Below are positions 35,227 to 44,282 of a stretch of 64,000 nucleotides of DNA, piece by piece. The notes below the pieces were generated by a model. It was not told where the DNA came from. It saw only the letters and a list, made by a program, of their open reading frames with translations, and ran no database searches. Within the stretch, counting starts at the first letter, position 1. Every line of letters starts with the position of its first letter. The stretch spans positions 310,001-374,000 of the forward strand of contig NZ_JAJKFK010000003.1 of assembly GCF_021653975.1 (NCBI RefSeq), given 5' to 3'. A program made the position numbers and the translations under genes. This stretch comes from Amycolatopsis sp. GM8. GTDB lineage: Bacteria > Actinomycetota > Actinomycetes > Mycobacteriales > Pseudonocardiaceae.

Positions 35227-37074
35227 GTGCCGGAACCTGGTGGGGCGCCAGGATTGGCCGAGGTCGTCCAGCGGTGGGCGGCGCAACTGGCCGACACGGA
35301 TGGGGTAGGGCTTTCCGCCGACACCCTCGAAGACCTGGTCCACGGGATCGTCCGGGACGCGGTGGCGAAGGTGGACGCGGGGCGCGAGGCCGCCATCCGG
35401 CGGTTCAGCGCGCTCTACGCCGCCTCACCGATGGGCATCGCGCTGGCCGACCCGACCGGCGAGATCGTCGAGGCGAACACCGCGCTCGGCGCGTTCCTCG
35501 GGCACAAGCCGGAAGACCTGCGCGGCTACCACATCACCGACCTGGGCTTCTCGCGCCGGGACGCCGAGCGCCTGCGGGCCGGGCTCGACGAGCTGGAGGA
35601 GACCGACGTCGAGCACCACCGCGAGCGCGTCCAGCTCGCGCACGCCGACGACGCCGGCACCTGGGCCGACATCACGCTCGCGGCACTGCCCGGCGACCGG
35701 CTCGGCTCGGTGTACCCGGTGCTGATGGTGCTCGACGCGAACGAGGTGCACTCGCTGCAGGAAACCCTGCGGCACCAGAGCGTGCACGACGCACTCACCG
35801 GACTGTCCAACGGATCCCGCTTCAACACGATGCTCGAAGCCGCGCTCAGCCCCGCCGCACGCGACCAGATCGCCTTGGTGTACCTGGACATCGACGGGTT
35901 CAAGGTGATCAACGACGGGCTCGGCGCCGGGGCCGGCGACAAGGTGCTGCGCGGCATCGCCCGTAAGCTTAAGGACGTCTTCGCCGGACCGGAGGCGCTG
36001 GTGGCGCGGCTGTCCGGGGACGGGTTCGGCATCCTGTTGCGCGGCAGGCTGAACGCACGCGACGTGATCACCCTCGTCGAGCGCGCGCTCGACGATCTGG
36101 GCGAGCCGATCTATCTCAACGACCTGGGCATCGGGGTCAGCGCGAGCGCCGGCATCGTGGTCCGCGACGTCGCCGACGGCGGGCCCGAGGACCTGCAGCG
36201 CGCCGCCGAAATCGCCCTGCACCGGGCGAAGGAAGCCGGCAAGGCGCAGTGGATGCTGTTCGACCCGGAGCTCGACGCGCGCGACCGCGCCCGTTACCGG
36301 CTCGGCGCCGAGATCGCGGGCGCGCTGGAGAACGGCGAGTTCTCCCTGATCTACCAGCCGACCGTGAAGCTCAGCGACCACAGCGAGCTCGCCGCGGTCA
36401 ACGCCGGACTGCGCTGGCATCACCGCGAACAGGGCGAGCTGGACTCGGACGAGTTCTATCCGCTGGCCGACACGACCGGGATGACACCGCAGCTGGGCCG
36501 GTGGCTGCTCACGCAGTCGCTCGCCGCCGCGGCCCGGTGGCGGGAGCGTTACGGGGACGCCGCCCCTGAGGTTTGCGTTCGACTACCGCGGCGCCTTGCG
36601 ATCGACCCCGATCTGGTGCGGCTGGTCAAGGAACAGCTCGACCGGCGTGCGCTGCCCGCGGCGACGCTGCGCCTGTGCACCGACAGCGAATCGCTGCTCG
36701 ACCCGCGTGGCGAAGTGGTGGAATCGCTGGCGGTGCTGGCCGATCTCGGGGCGAAGCTGGTGCTGACGGTCAGCGGTTCGGCGGATCTGGAGCTGATCCC
36801 GCAGCACGAGCTGAACGTGCAGCACGTGATCCTCACCGGCGCGGTGGTGGACTCGCTCGCCGACGGCGAGGACGAGGTCGCCGCGCGGCACCTGGACCAG
36901 CTGATCACCCGGGCCCGCGAGCTGAAGCTGCGGATCGGGTCCGAGGGCGTGGTCAGCGACGAGCACGCGGAACGGTTGCGGGCGCACGGCGTCCTCGCCG
37001 CCCGCGGCCCGTTCATCGCCACCTCGGCCACCGACGACCAGGTCGACGAGCTGATCGCCAGCCACCAGGCGTGA
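35227..37074 (+). CDS. PAS-GGDEF-EAL protein with both catalytic motifs degenerate
   Basis: A 615-residue cytoplasmic signalling protein. A helical N terminus (1-65) is followed by a PAS domain (about 66-175, MGIALADPTGEIVEANTALGAFLG), a GGDEF domain (about 185-345) and an EAL domain (about 355-610). The cyclase signature reads SGDGF instead of GGDEF, and the EAL signature reads NAGLRW instead of EALLRW, so neither c-di-GMP synthesis nor hydrolysis is expected. It may act as a c-di-GMP receptor or a protein-interaction module. GTG 35227 follows AAGAGGTGA. Confidence 0.85.
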   Translation: MPEPGGAPGLAEVVQRWAAQLADTDGVGLSADTLEDLVHGIVRDAVAKVDAGREAAIRRFSALYAASPMGIALADPTGEIVEANTALGAFLGHKPEDLRGYHITDLGFSRRDAERLRAGLDELEETDVEHHRERVQLAHADDAGTWADITLAALPGDRLGSVYPVLMVLDANEVHSLQETLRHQSVHDALTGLSNGSRFNTMLEAALSPAARDQIALVYLDIDGFKVINDGLGAGAGDKVLRGIARKLKDVFAGPEALVARLSGDGFGILLRGRLNARDVITLVERALDDLGEPIYLNDLGIGVSASAGIVVRDVADGGPEDLQRAAEIALHRAKEAGKAQWMLFDPELDARDRARYRLGAEIAGALENGEFSLIYQPTVKLSDHSELAAVNAGLRWHHREQGELDSDEFYPLADTTGMTPQLGRWLLTQSLAAAARWRERYGDAAPEVCVRLPRRLAIDPDLVRLVKEQLDRRALPAATLRLCTDSESLLDPRGEVVESLAVLADLGAKLVLTVSGSADLELIPQHELNVQHVILTGAVVDSLADGEDEVAARHLDQLITRARELKLRIGSEGVVSDEHAERLRAHGVLAARGPFIATSATDDQVDELIASHQA

Positions 37075-37088
37075 CCCGCCACCTCCGG

Positions 37089-37275
37089 CGTGTTTGCTCC
37101 CCACGTCGGTGAGTTGGCCGTCGGCGTCGGTGAGTTTGCCCGCTGCGTCGGCGAGTCGGCCGTTCACGGCGCAGAGTTGGCCCCTCTCGGCGCGCGGGGA
37201 GCAAAGTCACCGCCCTGGCGAGCAAAGTCAGCGACGTGGCGGGCAAACACGCCAACGCGGCGGGCAAACACGGCG
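37089..37275. repeat. Intergenic repeat, CGTGTTTGCC family (copy 2)
   Basis: A longer, rearranged copy of the 18878 element between convergent genes. It shares ACGTCGGTGAGTTGGCC (37103-37119) and CGACGTGGCGGGCAAACAC (37232-37250) exactly. Arms TTTGCTCCCC (37093) and GGGGAGCAAA (37196) pair. Several partial GTCGGNGAGTT units lie inside. Confidence 0.8.
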
Positions 37276-37281
37276 CCCGGG

Positions 37282-37818
37282 TCACGGGGCCGGCAGGCGC
37301 CAGCGGACGTGGGTGCCGGTGCTCGCGGTGCCACCTGGCAACTCCGCGGGCGCGCTGCCGACGCGGGTGAAGCCCAGCCGTGCGGGGACCAGACCGCTGC
37401 GCTCGTTCGCCTCGTCGTGCCGGATCTCGACGCGGTTCGCGCCGATCCGGAACGCCTCCGCGACCAGCAGCGCGGTCGCCCCGGTCGCCAGACCCCGCCC
37501 GGTGTAAGGCTTTCCGAGCCAGTAGCCGATCTCCAGGCCGCCACCGCCGATCCGGGTCATCAGGCCGATGGAGCCCAGGATCTCGTCGTCGGCGCTGACG
37601 ATGGCGTACGAGAAAGCCTCCCCGTCACGCCACTCGCGCTCGCTGGTGGCCACGAAGTCGACGGCGTCGGCCTCGCTGTATCCGTCGACCGCCCACGGCA
37701 TGAACGGCGCCAGGTGATCGAGCGAGTCGTTGACGGCGCGGAACACCGCCGCCGCGTCGTCGATCCGCCAGCGGCGCAGCCGCACTTCACCGTCGGACAG
37801 CTCGGATGCGGGTTCCAT
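37282..37818 (-). CDS. GNAT-family N-acetyltransferase (RimJ/RimL-like)
   Basis: A 178-residue acetyltransferase. VRLRRWRIDDAAAVFRAVNDSLDHLAPFMPW is the RimJ/RimL-type N terminus, and the acetyl-CoA motif is IGYWLGKPYTGRGLATGATALLVAEAF, followed by RVEIRHDEANERSGLVPARLGF. It transfers acetyl to a protein N terminus or a small amine. ATG 37818 is chosen over an in-frame ATG at 37827 because GGGGCGG precedes it only closely in either case and the domain starts here. The substrate is unknown. Confidence 0.85.
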   Translation of the reverse strand: MEPASELSDGEVRLRRWRIDDAAAVFRAVNDSLDHLAPFMPWAVDGYSEADAVDFVATSEREWRDGEAFSYAIVSADDEILGSIGLMTRIGGGGLEIGYWLGKPYTGRGLATGATALLVAEAFRIGANRVEIRHDEANERSGLVPARLGFTRVGSAPAELPGGTASTGTHVRWRLPAP

Positions 37819-37865
37819 CCGCCCCATGCTGCCCGACGGCACCCGCCGCGCGCACCAGGTTTAGC

Positions 37866-39056
37866 TCAGTTCATGATGGCGGAATCCGGGATCTGGGTGT
37901 CCCCGCGCAGCGCGTCGAAGAGCTGCTTGGACTTCGTCTTGTCCCAGTTCTCCGCCGACGCCGAGGTGACCGGCACGGTCGTGGTGACCACGCCGCCACT
38001 GGAGATGCCGCGCATCGCCCACGCCATCCCGATCAGGTTCTGCAGGTGGTCGCCCTCGTCCATGCTCAGCGCGCCCGGCGCGGACGAGAGCAGCGGGAAG
38101 AAGTGGAACGGGTTGAGAATCGTGCCCGCGGTCGCGATCTGGCTGACCAGCGCGCCGATGAACTTCCGCTGGTTCTCCACCCGGTCGAGATCCGACCGCG
38201 GGGTCGCGTCGCTGTGCCGCATCCGGACGAAGCCCAGCGCGTGTGCCCCGTCGAGGGTCTGGCAGCCCGCCGGGATCGAGATGTTGGTGTAGTCGTCGTG
38301 CATCGGCTTGTCGATGCACATGTCCACGCCGCCGATCGCGTCCACCACGTTCGCGAACCCGCCGAAGCCGATCTCGGCGTAGTGGTCCATGCGCAGCCCG
38401 GTCGCCTGCTCGACCGTCTTGACGAGCAGCTGGGGCCCGCCGATCGAGAACGCCGAGTTGATCTTGCCGCGGCCGTGGCCCGGGATGGCGACCTGCGAGT
38501 CGCGCGGCAGGCTCAGCAGCGTCGGCTTCGTGCTGTTGTCGGTCAGGTGCGCGATCATGATCGTGTCGGTCCGGGAACCGCCACCGGCCGCCGCGCTGTC
38601 GCCGGTGGCCAGCTGCTGTTCCTGCTCCGGGGTGAGCCCGTCGCGACTGTCCGAGCCGACGATCAGCCAGTTCGTGCCCGACGCGGCGGCGGGACGGCCG
38701 GCGTAGTCCGCGAGCGCCGATACCCGGTTGATGGAGCTGTCCAGGTAGATCCACACGCCCGCGAGGAACACCACGAACAGGACCACCAGCGTCAGCAGGA
38801 TCTTGCCGGGACCGAACCGGCGCTTGCGGCGGCGCGGCGGCTGCTGGGGCTGCTGGTCCTCGAAGGGTGACTGCCCCGGCGGCTGTCCTGGGGGCTGCTC
38901 GAACCCGCCGCCCGCCGGAGGCCGGGGCATCTGCCGCGTCGCGGGGCGCTGCCGCTCCTGGCCGGGCAGCGGCATCATCTGCGCGCGCTGATGCTGTCGT
39001 GGACCTCGTGGCCGCTGTGGCGGGTAGCCGCCGCCGTAGTCGCCGCCATAGCTCAT
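37866..39056 (-). CDS. LytR-CpsA-Psr (LCP) family wall-polymer ligase
   Basis: A 396-residue membrane-anchored protein. A Pro/Gln-rich cytoplasmic tail (1-75), a basic cluster (RRRKRR) and one TM helix (about 85-105) precede the extracytoplasmic LCP domain. Its key elements are WLIVGSDSR, RTDTIMIAHL, SLPRDSQVAIPG, FGGFANVVDAIGGV and FVRMRHSD...RSDLDRVENQRKF, with the Arg/Asp residues that hold pyrophosphate-lipid substrates. LCP proteins join arabinogalactan or other polymers to peptidoglycan. GGTGAGAG precedes ATG 39056. Confidence 0.9.
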   Translation of the reverse strand: MSYGGDYGGGYPPQRPRGPRQHQRAQMMPLPGQERQRPATRQMPRPPAGGGFEQPPGQPPGQSPFEDQQPQQPPRRRKRRFGPGKILLTLVVLFVVFLAGVWIYLDSSINRVSALADYAGRPAAASGTNWLIVGSDSRDGLTPEQEQQLATGDSAAAGGGSRTDTIMIAHLTDNSTKPTLLSLPRDSQVAIPGHGRGKINSAFSIGGPQLLVKTVEQATGLRMDHYAEIGFGGFANVVDAIGGVDMCIDKPMHDDYTNISIPAGCQTLDGAHALGFVRMRHSDATPRSDLDRVENQRKFIGALVSQIATAGTILNPFHFFPLLSSAPGALSMDEGDHLQNLIGMAWAMRGISSGGVVTTTVPVTSASAENWDKTKSKQLFDALRGDTQIPDSAIMN

Positions 39057-39156
39057 GCGTCTCTCACCCGTCCCCGATCTCGGCTTGACGGTTCCCTAGT
39101 GAACCGCAAACCTTCACGGAGAGGACGTCCGACTCCCCGATCGGGTTCTGCCCGTC

Positions 39157-39846
39157 CTACAACGGCACGCGTAACCGCTGGTCGGGCACTCGGGACCAAA
39201 CCGGCATCGGGGTCACACCGAGGGCGTCCAGCGTGAAGTCGCGCACCAGGCGGTCCCAGGCGAGCGGGCGCAGCAGCATGGCGTGCGACTCGGACATCAG
39301 TTCGAACCGGACGAGCCGGCTAGCGACGGCGCGGGCTCGCTCGGCGTAGGCGTGGGACTCCGCGGGGTTCGTGGTCCGGTCCAGTGTGCCGTGCGCGATG
39401 AGCACGCGGCGTTCCTTCACCGGCTCGACCGGCTCGCCGCGCGGGGTCCACGGCGCGAGCGCGCACACCGCCGCGACAGCCGGGTCGTCGGCGACGCGCA
39501 GCGCGACCCGGCCGCCCATCGAGTGCCCGATGAGGAACACCGGCACCTTCGGGCGTTCCGCGTGGATCCGCGCCAGCGCCCAGCGCGCGTCGGAAACCGG
39601 GTGCTGCTCGGGGTCGTTCCAGCCGCGGACCCGGTCGCGCAGCAGCCGGACCTCGACCCCGTGCCGGGCCGTCGCGGCGGCGACCGCGCGGGCCAGCGGG
39701 ACCATGCGCAGGTAGGCCAGGTTCCACGGGCGGACCGCGGACAGCCCGTGCTCGGCGCCGCCGTGCAGCACCAGCGCCACCGCGCGGACCGGACCACTGG
39801 CCGGCCAGGTTCGTAGCCCTGGCAAGGGATCGAGAACACGGCTCAT
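39157..39846 (-). CDS. Alpha/beta hydrolase
   Basis: A 229-residue alpha/beta-hydrolase. ALVLHGGAEHG is the oxyanion strand, the nucleophile elbow is IGHSMGGRVAL (Ser), the Asp lies in HGTLDRTTNPA and the His in MSESHAMLL, so the triad is complete. It resembles small carboxylesterases/lysophospholipases, with no signal peptide. ATG 39846 is divergent from the SIS-domain gene 19 bp away, so the two promoters overlap. Confidence 0.83.
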   Translation of the reverse strand: MSRVLDPLPGLRTWPASGPVRAVALVLHGGAEHGLSAVRPWNLAYLRMVPLARAVAAATARHGVEVRLLRDRVRGWNDPEQHPVSDARWALARIHAERPKVPVFLIGHSMGGRVALRVADDPAVAAVCALAPWTPRGEPVEPVKERRVLIAHGTLDRTTNPAESHAYAERARAVASRLVRFELMSESHAMLLRPLAWDRLVRDFTLDALGVTPMPVWSRVPDQRLRVPL

Positions 39847-39864
39847 TCCCGATAGTGTGCCCGG

Positions 39865-40566
39865 GTGATCGCTGATCTGGTGACTGAGGCGGTGCGTACC
39901 GCCGAGAAGGACAATGCCGAACAGGTCGCGCAGGCGGCCGAACTGGTGGCCAAGACGCTGCGGGCGGATGGGCTCGTCTACACCGCGGGCGCGGGCCACT
40001 CGCTGGCCGCCGTGGCGGAGACGTTCTACCGCGCCGGCGGCCTGGCCAACGTGTATCCGCTCTACCACCCGCAATTGCTGCCGCTGCACGGCGCGCAGTC
40101 GAGCACGGCGACCGAACGCCGCAGCGGCCTGGCCGCCGAAGTGCTCGCCGCCAGCCCGCCCGGCCCGGATGACGTGCTCGTCGCCTTCTCCACCTCCGGC
40201 GTGAACCGCTACCCGGTGGAACTCGCGCAGGGCGCCCGCGCCGCGGGGACGCCGGTGATCGCGATCAGCTCCCGGCAATCGGTGGCGTCCGCCCCGCGGC
40301 GGGGCGACAGCACACTCATCGACGAGGCCGACCTCGTGCTCGACACCGGCGTCCGCCCCGGCGACTCCAGCTTCCCGGCCGAGGCGCCGCGCACCGCCGC
40401 GCTGTCGACGATCCTCAACGCGTTCCTGTGGAACGAGATCCTCGCCCGGGTGGTCACGCTCGTCGAGGACGCGCCGCTGTGGCGCAGCTCCAACGTCGCG
40501 GGCGGGGACGAGTCCAACAAGTCGCTGCTGGCCCGCTACCAGCCCCGGATCCCCGCCCTTTCCTAA
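39865..40566 (+). CDS. SIS-domain sugar-phosphate-binding protein
   Basis: A 233-residue single SIS domain protein. GLVYTAGAGHSLAAVAETFYRAGGLANV and the phosphate-binding LVAFSTSGVNRYPVELAQGARAAGTPVIAISS mark the family (GmhA/YckF-like isomerases and MurQ relatives). It likely isomerises or binds a sugar phosphate; no DNA-binding domain is attached. GTG 39865 overlaps promoter space with the hydrolase. Its stop overlaps the convergent ABC transporter gene by 4 bp. Confidence 0.78.
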   Translation: MIADLVTEAVRTAEKDNAEQVAQAAELVAKTLRADGLVYTAGAGHSLAAVAETFYRAGGLANVYPLYHPQLLPLHGAQSSTATERRSGLAAEVLAASPPGPDDVLVAFSTSGVNRYPVELAQGARAAGTPVIAISSRQSVASAPRRGDSTLIDEADLVLDTGVRPGDSSFPAEAPRTAALSTILNAFLWNEILARVVTLVEDAPLWRSSNVAGGDESNKSLLARYQPRIPALS

Positions 40567-42428
40567 GCCGCGGTGGGCTCTTCGGCGAACTGGGTGTGGT
40601 ACAGCTCGGCGTAGCGGCCGTCGGCGGCGAGCAGCTGTTCGTGCGTGCCGCGTTCCACGATCTCGCCGCCCTCGACGACGAGGATCTGGTCTGCGGCGCG
40701 CACGGTGGAGAGCCGGTGCGCGATGACGAGCGCCGTCCGTCCGGCGAGTGCGTGCGTGAGCGCCTCGCCGACGGCGGCCTCGGACGCCGAGTCCAGGTGC
40801 GCGGTCGCCTCGTCGAGCACGATCACCCGCGGCCGCGCGAGCAGCAGACGCGCGATCGTCAGCCGCTGCCGTTCCCCGCCCGAGAGCCGGTAGCCGCGCT
40901 CCCCCACCACGGTGTCCAGCCCGTCGGGCAAGGTCTGGACCAACTCGGCGAGCCGCGCGCGTTCCAGCGCATCCCACAGGTCGTCCTCGTCGGCGCCCGG
41001 CCGGGCGTACTCGAGGTTCGCGCGGATCGTGTCGTGGAACAGGTGCCCGTCCTGCGTCACCACGCCGACGGTCTCCCGGATCGACGCGAAGCCGAGGTCC
41101 CGGACGTCCACATCGGACAGCCGGATCGCGCCCGAGTCGGCGTCGTACAGCCGCGGCAGCAGCGCCGCGATGGTCGACTTCCCGGCACCCGAGGACCCCA
41201 CCAGCGCCACCATCTGCCCGGCCTCGGCGCGGAAGCTGATCCCGTGCAGCACCTCCTCGCCACCCCGGTTGTCCAATGTGGACACATCCTCCAGTGACGC
41301 GAGGGAGAACCGGTCCGCCGCGGGGTAGCCGAACCGCACGTCGTCGAACTCCACGCGCACCCCGCCCGCCGGCACGGTGCGCGCGTCCGGCTTCTCGGTG
41401 ATCATCGGCTTCAGGTCGAGCACCTCGAAGACGCGTTCGAACGAAACGAGCGCGGTCATCACGTCGACGCGCACGTTCGCCAGCGCCGTGAGCGGGCTGT
41501 ACAGCCTGGTCAGCAGCAGGGCCAGCGCGACGACCGTGCCGGGCTCCAGCTGCCCGCGGATCGCGAGCCAGCCGCCGAGGCCGTAGACCAGCGCCAGCGC
41601 GAGCGACGAGACCAGGGTCAGGCTCGTCATGAACCAGCGGGTCAGCATGGCTGTGCGCACCCCGATGTCGCGGACCCGTCCGGCGCGCGCACCGAACTCC
41701 GCGGCCTCCTCACGCGGCCGCCCGAACAGCTTCACCAGCGTCGCGCCGGGCGCCGAGAAGCGTTCGGTCATCTGCGTGGTCATGCCCGCGTTCAGCTGCG
41801 CGGACTCGCGCTGCAGATCGGCCATCCGGCGGCCGATCCGGCGCGCGGGCAGCACGAACACCGGCAGCAGCACCAGCGCGAGCACGGTGACCTGCCAGGA
41901 CAGGGTCAGCATCACCACGAGCGAGAGCACGAGCTGGATGACGTTGGTGACCAGCCCCGACAGTGTCGCGGTGAACGTGCGCTGCGCGCCGATCACGTCG
42001 TTGTTCAGCCGGCTGACCAGCGCGCCGGTGCGGGTCCGGGTGAAGAACGCGATCGGCATCCGCTGCACGTGCTCGAACACCGCGCGGCGCAGGTCGAGGA
42101 TGAGCCCCTCGCCGATGCGCGCGGACTGCCAGCGCTCGATCAGCCCGAACCCGGCGTCGGCGAGGGCGAGCACGGCCACGAGCACCGCCAGCATGATCAC
42201 CAGACCGGCCCCGCGCCCGCCGACGATCGTGTCGACGACCCTGCCCGCGAGCAGCGGCGTGCTCACCGCGATCACCGCGGAGACGATCGTCAGCACGAGG
42301 AAGATCGCGAGATTCCGCCAGTACGGACGGGCGAACCGCGCGACCCGGGCGACGGTGCCGGGCGTGAGCCCGCGCGGTGCGTCGCCGCGGCGCATCGCCG
42401 AGCTCAGCAATGACCAGGTGTTGTCCAC
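40563..42428 (-). CDS. ABC exporter, fused permease-ATPase (MdlB/LmrA-like)
   Basis: A 621-residue half-transporter. Six TM helices (about 35-310) precede an ATPase domain with Walker A GSSGAGKST, Q-loop VTQDGHLFHDTI, signature LSGGERQR and Walker B VIVLDEATAHLD. The domain works as a homodimer, exporting a lipid, drug or peptide. The start is GTG 42428 (GGGGTAG upstream); an ATG 11 codons later is an alternative. It is divergent from the glycosyltransferase-like gene at 42551. Confidence 0.9.
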   Translation of the reverse strand: MDNTWSLLSSAMRRGDAPRGLTPGTVARVARFARPYWRNLAIFLVLTIVSAVIAVSTPLLAGRVVDTIVGGRGAGLVIMLAVLVAVLALADAGFGLIERWQSARIGEGLILDLRRAVFEHVQRMPIAFFTRTRTGALVSRLNNDVIGAQRTFTATLSGLVTNVIQLVLSLVVMLTLSWQVTVLALVLLPVFVLPARRIGRRMADLQRESAQLNAGMTTQMTERFSAPGATLVKLFGRPREEAAEFGARAGRVRDIGVRTAMLTRWFMTSLTLVSSLALALVYGLGGWLAIRGQLEPGTVVALALLLTRLYSPLTALANVRVDVMTALVSFERVFEVLDLKPMITEKPDARTVPAGGVRVEFDDVRFGYPAADRFSLASLEDVSTLDNRGGEEVLHGISFRAEAGQMVALVGSSGAGKSTIAALLPRLYDADSGAIRLSDVDVRDLGFASIRETVGVVTQDGHLFHDTIRANLEYARPGADEDDLWDALERARLAELVQTLPDGLDTVVGERGYRLSGGERQRLTIARLLLARPRVIVLDEATAHLDSASEAAVGEALTHALAGRTALVIAHRLSTVRAADQILVVEGGEIVERGTHEQLLAADGRYAELYHTQFAEEPTAA

Positions 42429-42550
42429 CGCTACCCCAAATCTCTACAATACTTCAACTATCGGTCACAGATGACCAGGACAACGCGCCACTCTGACACA
42501 AGCTTCCCGAGAAGACCGGCGAATTTCAGCTGCCTGTAATCTTGCTGGTC

Positions 42551-43846
42551 ATGGGTGTCGAAGCGCTGGGCGCACCGCGCGCCCGCACCCGGCCCGCGAT
42601 CCCGCCGCTCGCGGTGGACCTGGTCTTCTACCTCGGCTGCCTCGCCTACGCCGTGGCGAGCGCGATCGGCTCGGAGTTCTACGGGTTCCGCGTGTGGGGC
42701 GGGCTCGCCGCGATCGGCTACGGGCTCGCCGCCGCGCACACGGTGTGGCTGTGGACGCAGCCTCGCCGGCCCGGCCTGTGGAACTCGCGGCGCCTCGGGC
42801 TCGCCGCGATCTTCGTGTTCGCGATGCTGGTGCCGCTGGCGGTGCTCGTGGTGCGGCGGCTGACCGGGGTCGACTGGCTGATCACCCCGTACTCGTGGGC
42901 CGCGCAGCCCGAGGTGTGGGTGATCGAACGGTCCGCGAGTTTGTTGCTGCACAACGGAACGCCCTATGTGGACGTCACCGCGCTCGGCCGCGCGCCCGAG
43001 GTGAACGACTACACGCCCTACGGTCCGGTGATGACGTTGTTCGGCCTGCCGCGCGCCCTGTTCGGCGGCAGCCCGGTGGCCGACGCGCTCACCGACGCGC
43101 GGCTGATGTTCGGGCTGACCGCCTGCGTCTGCGTCTGGCTGACGCTGCGGCTCATGGGCAACCCGCGGGTGCCCGTGCGCGCGATCCAGCTGGCCGTCGC
43201 CTGCCCGCTGACCGCGCTGACCTGGTCGGTCGCCGGACCGGACCTCGCGATCGTCGGGCTGCTCCTGGTCGCGGGCGCGCTGGCCGCACGCGATCGGCCG
43301 GTCGCGTCCGCGATCGTGCTCGCCGCCGTGGTCAGCGCGAAGCTGATCGTCGCACCGGCCGTGGTCGTCGTGGCGGTGCTGACGTTCACCCGGCTCGGCG
43401 GCCGCGCGCTCGCCCGGTTCCTCGGCACCCTGATCGTGGCCGGGGCGCTGTTCACCGTGCCGGCGCTCCTGGTCGATCCGGCGGCGTTCATCGAGCACGT
43501 GATCCGCTTCCCGGCGGGTCTCGGGGTGGTGACCTCGCCGGCCGCCAGCCCGCTGCCCGGCTACCTCATCGCGAGCACCGGGACGGCGGGACGTGTCCTC
43601 GCGTTCGTGCTCCTGGGCGCGGCCGCGATCGCGATCCTGATCTGGCTGCTGCGCCGGCCGCCCGTGACCGGATCCGACGCGATGCTGCGGACCGCGGCGG
43701 GCCTCGGGGCGTTCACTCTGCTCACGCCGGCCACGCGCTACGGGTATCTGGTGTACCCGCTCGTGCTCCTCGGCGCGATGCTGTGTTTCCGCCGCGCGGA
43801 AGGCCGGAACACTATTGGTAGTACTACTTCTTCTTCACCCGAGTAG
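42551..43846 (+). CDS. Polytopic glycosyltransferase-like membrane protein (GT87/DUF2029-like)
   Basis: A 431-residue protein with about ten hydrophobic spans. After two spans it has an extracytoplasmic loop with LLLHNGTPYVDV...VNDYTPYGPVMTLFGLPRA, like the acidic and PYGP loops of GT-C polyprenyl-phosphate mannosyl/arabinosyl-transferases. It likely adds a sugar from a lipid-linked donor to an envelope glycan; donor and acceptor are unknown. ATG 42551 has no ribosome site, and TAATCT (42537-42542) lies 8 nt upstream, so the transcript is near-leaderless. Its end overlaps the convergent HTH gene by 23 bp. Confidence 0.7.
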   Translation: MGVEALGAPRARTRPAIPPLAVDLVFYLGCLAYAVASAIGSEFYGFRVWGGLAAIGYGLAAAHTVWLWTQPRRPGLWNSRRLGLAAIFVFAMLVPLAVLVVRRLTGVDWLITPYSWAAQPEVWVIERSASLLLHNGTPYVDVTALGRAPEVNDYTPYGPVMTLFGLPRALFGGSPVADALTDARLMFGLTACVCVWLTLRLMGNPRVPVRAIQLAVACPLTALTWSVAGPDLAIVGLLLVAGALAARDRPVASAIVLAAVVSAKLIVAPAVVVVAVLTFTRLGGRALARFLGTLIVAGALFTVPALLVDPAAFIEHVIRFPAGLGVVTSPAASPLPGYLIASTGTAGRVLAFVLLGAAAIAILIWLLRRPPVTGSDAMLRTAAGLGAFTLLTPATRYGYLVYPLVLLGAMLCFRRAEGRNTIGSTTSSSPE

Positions 43847-44033
43847 CGCCGCCGCGACCGCGCAACTGCACACCCGATTCGGAAAGCACGCGGTGTACAA
43901 AACCGTACGAGCGTCCGGTCGACTCCGCGAGGGCCCGAATACTGGCACCCTTCTCGTATTTCTTCTTCAGGTCAGCGGCCAGCTTGTCGCGTGTGTTGCC
44001 GGTGATCCGCGCGCCCTTCTTGAGGTCAGCCAC
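43824..44033 (-). CDS. Small conserved helix-turn-helix protein (Rv1473A-like)
   Basis: A 69-residue, Lys-rich DNA-binding protein. ITGNTRDKLAADLKKKYEKGASIRALAESTGRSYGFVHRVLSESG is a compact HTH of the type found singly across actinobacteria; the tail RGRGGATRVKKK is basic. Mycobacterium has a similar gene (Rv1473A) beside the ABC-F gene Rv1473, as here. Its regulon is unknown. GTG 44033 follows AAGGCGGAAAG. A 249-bp gap upstream holds its promoter; I see nothing else in that gap. Confidence 0.75.
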   Translation of the reverse strand: MADLKKGARITGNTRDKLAADLKKKYEKGASIRALAESTGRSYGFVHRVLSESGVQLRGRGGATRVKKK

Positions 44034-44282
44034 GTCTTTCCGCCTTCCTACGACCGTCTCGCGGGCCCTGGCGGCCCTGCACAGGCAATGATCGAACACC
44101 GGGACGCGGAATGCCAGGCGGCCAGCGAAAAAATCCTCGGAAACGGCCGATATTGGGCCAATTCAGTGTGGTTGCCTACGACAACTAAACACCCTGTGAC
44201 CCGTATTCACCGGAAGGTCTTATTGTTGGCGACCGTTCACCACCCGGAGTGCTCTCCTATCGGCGGCGACGGTCGGTGACGA

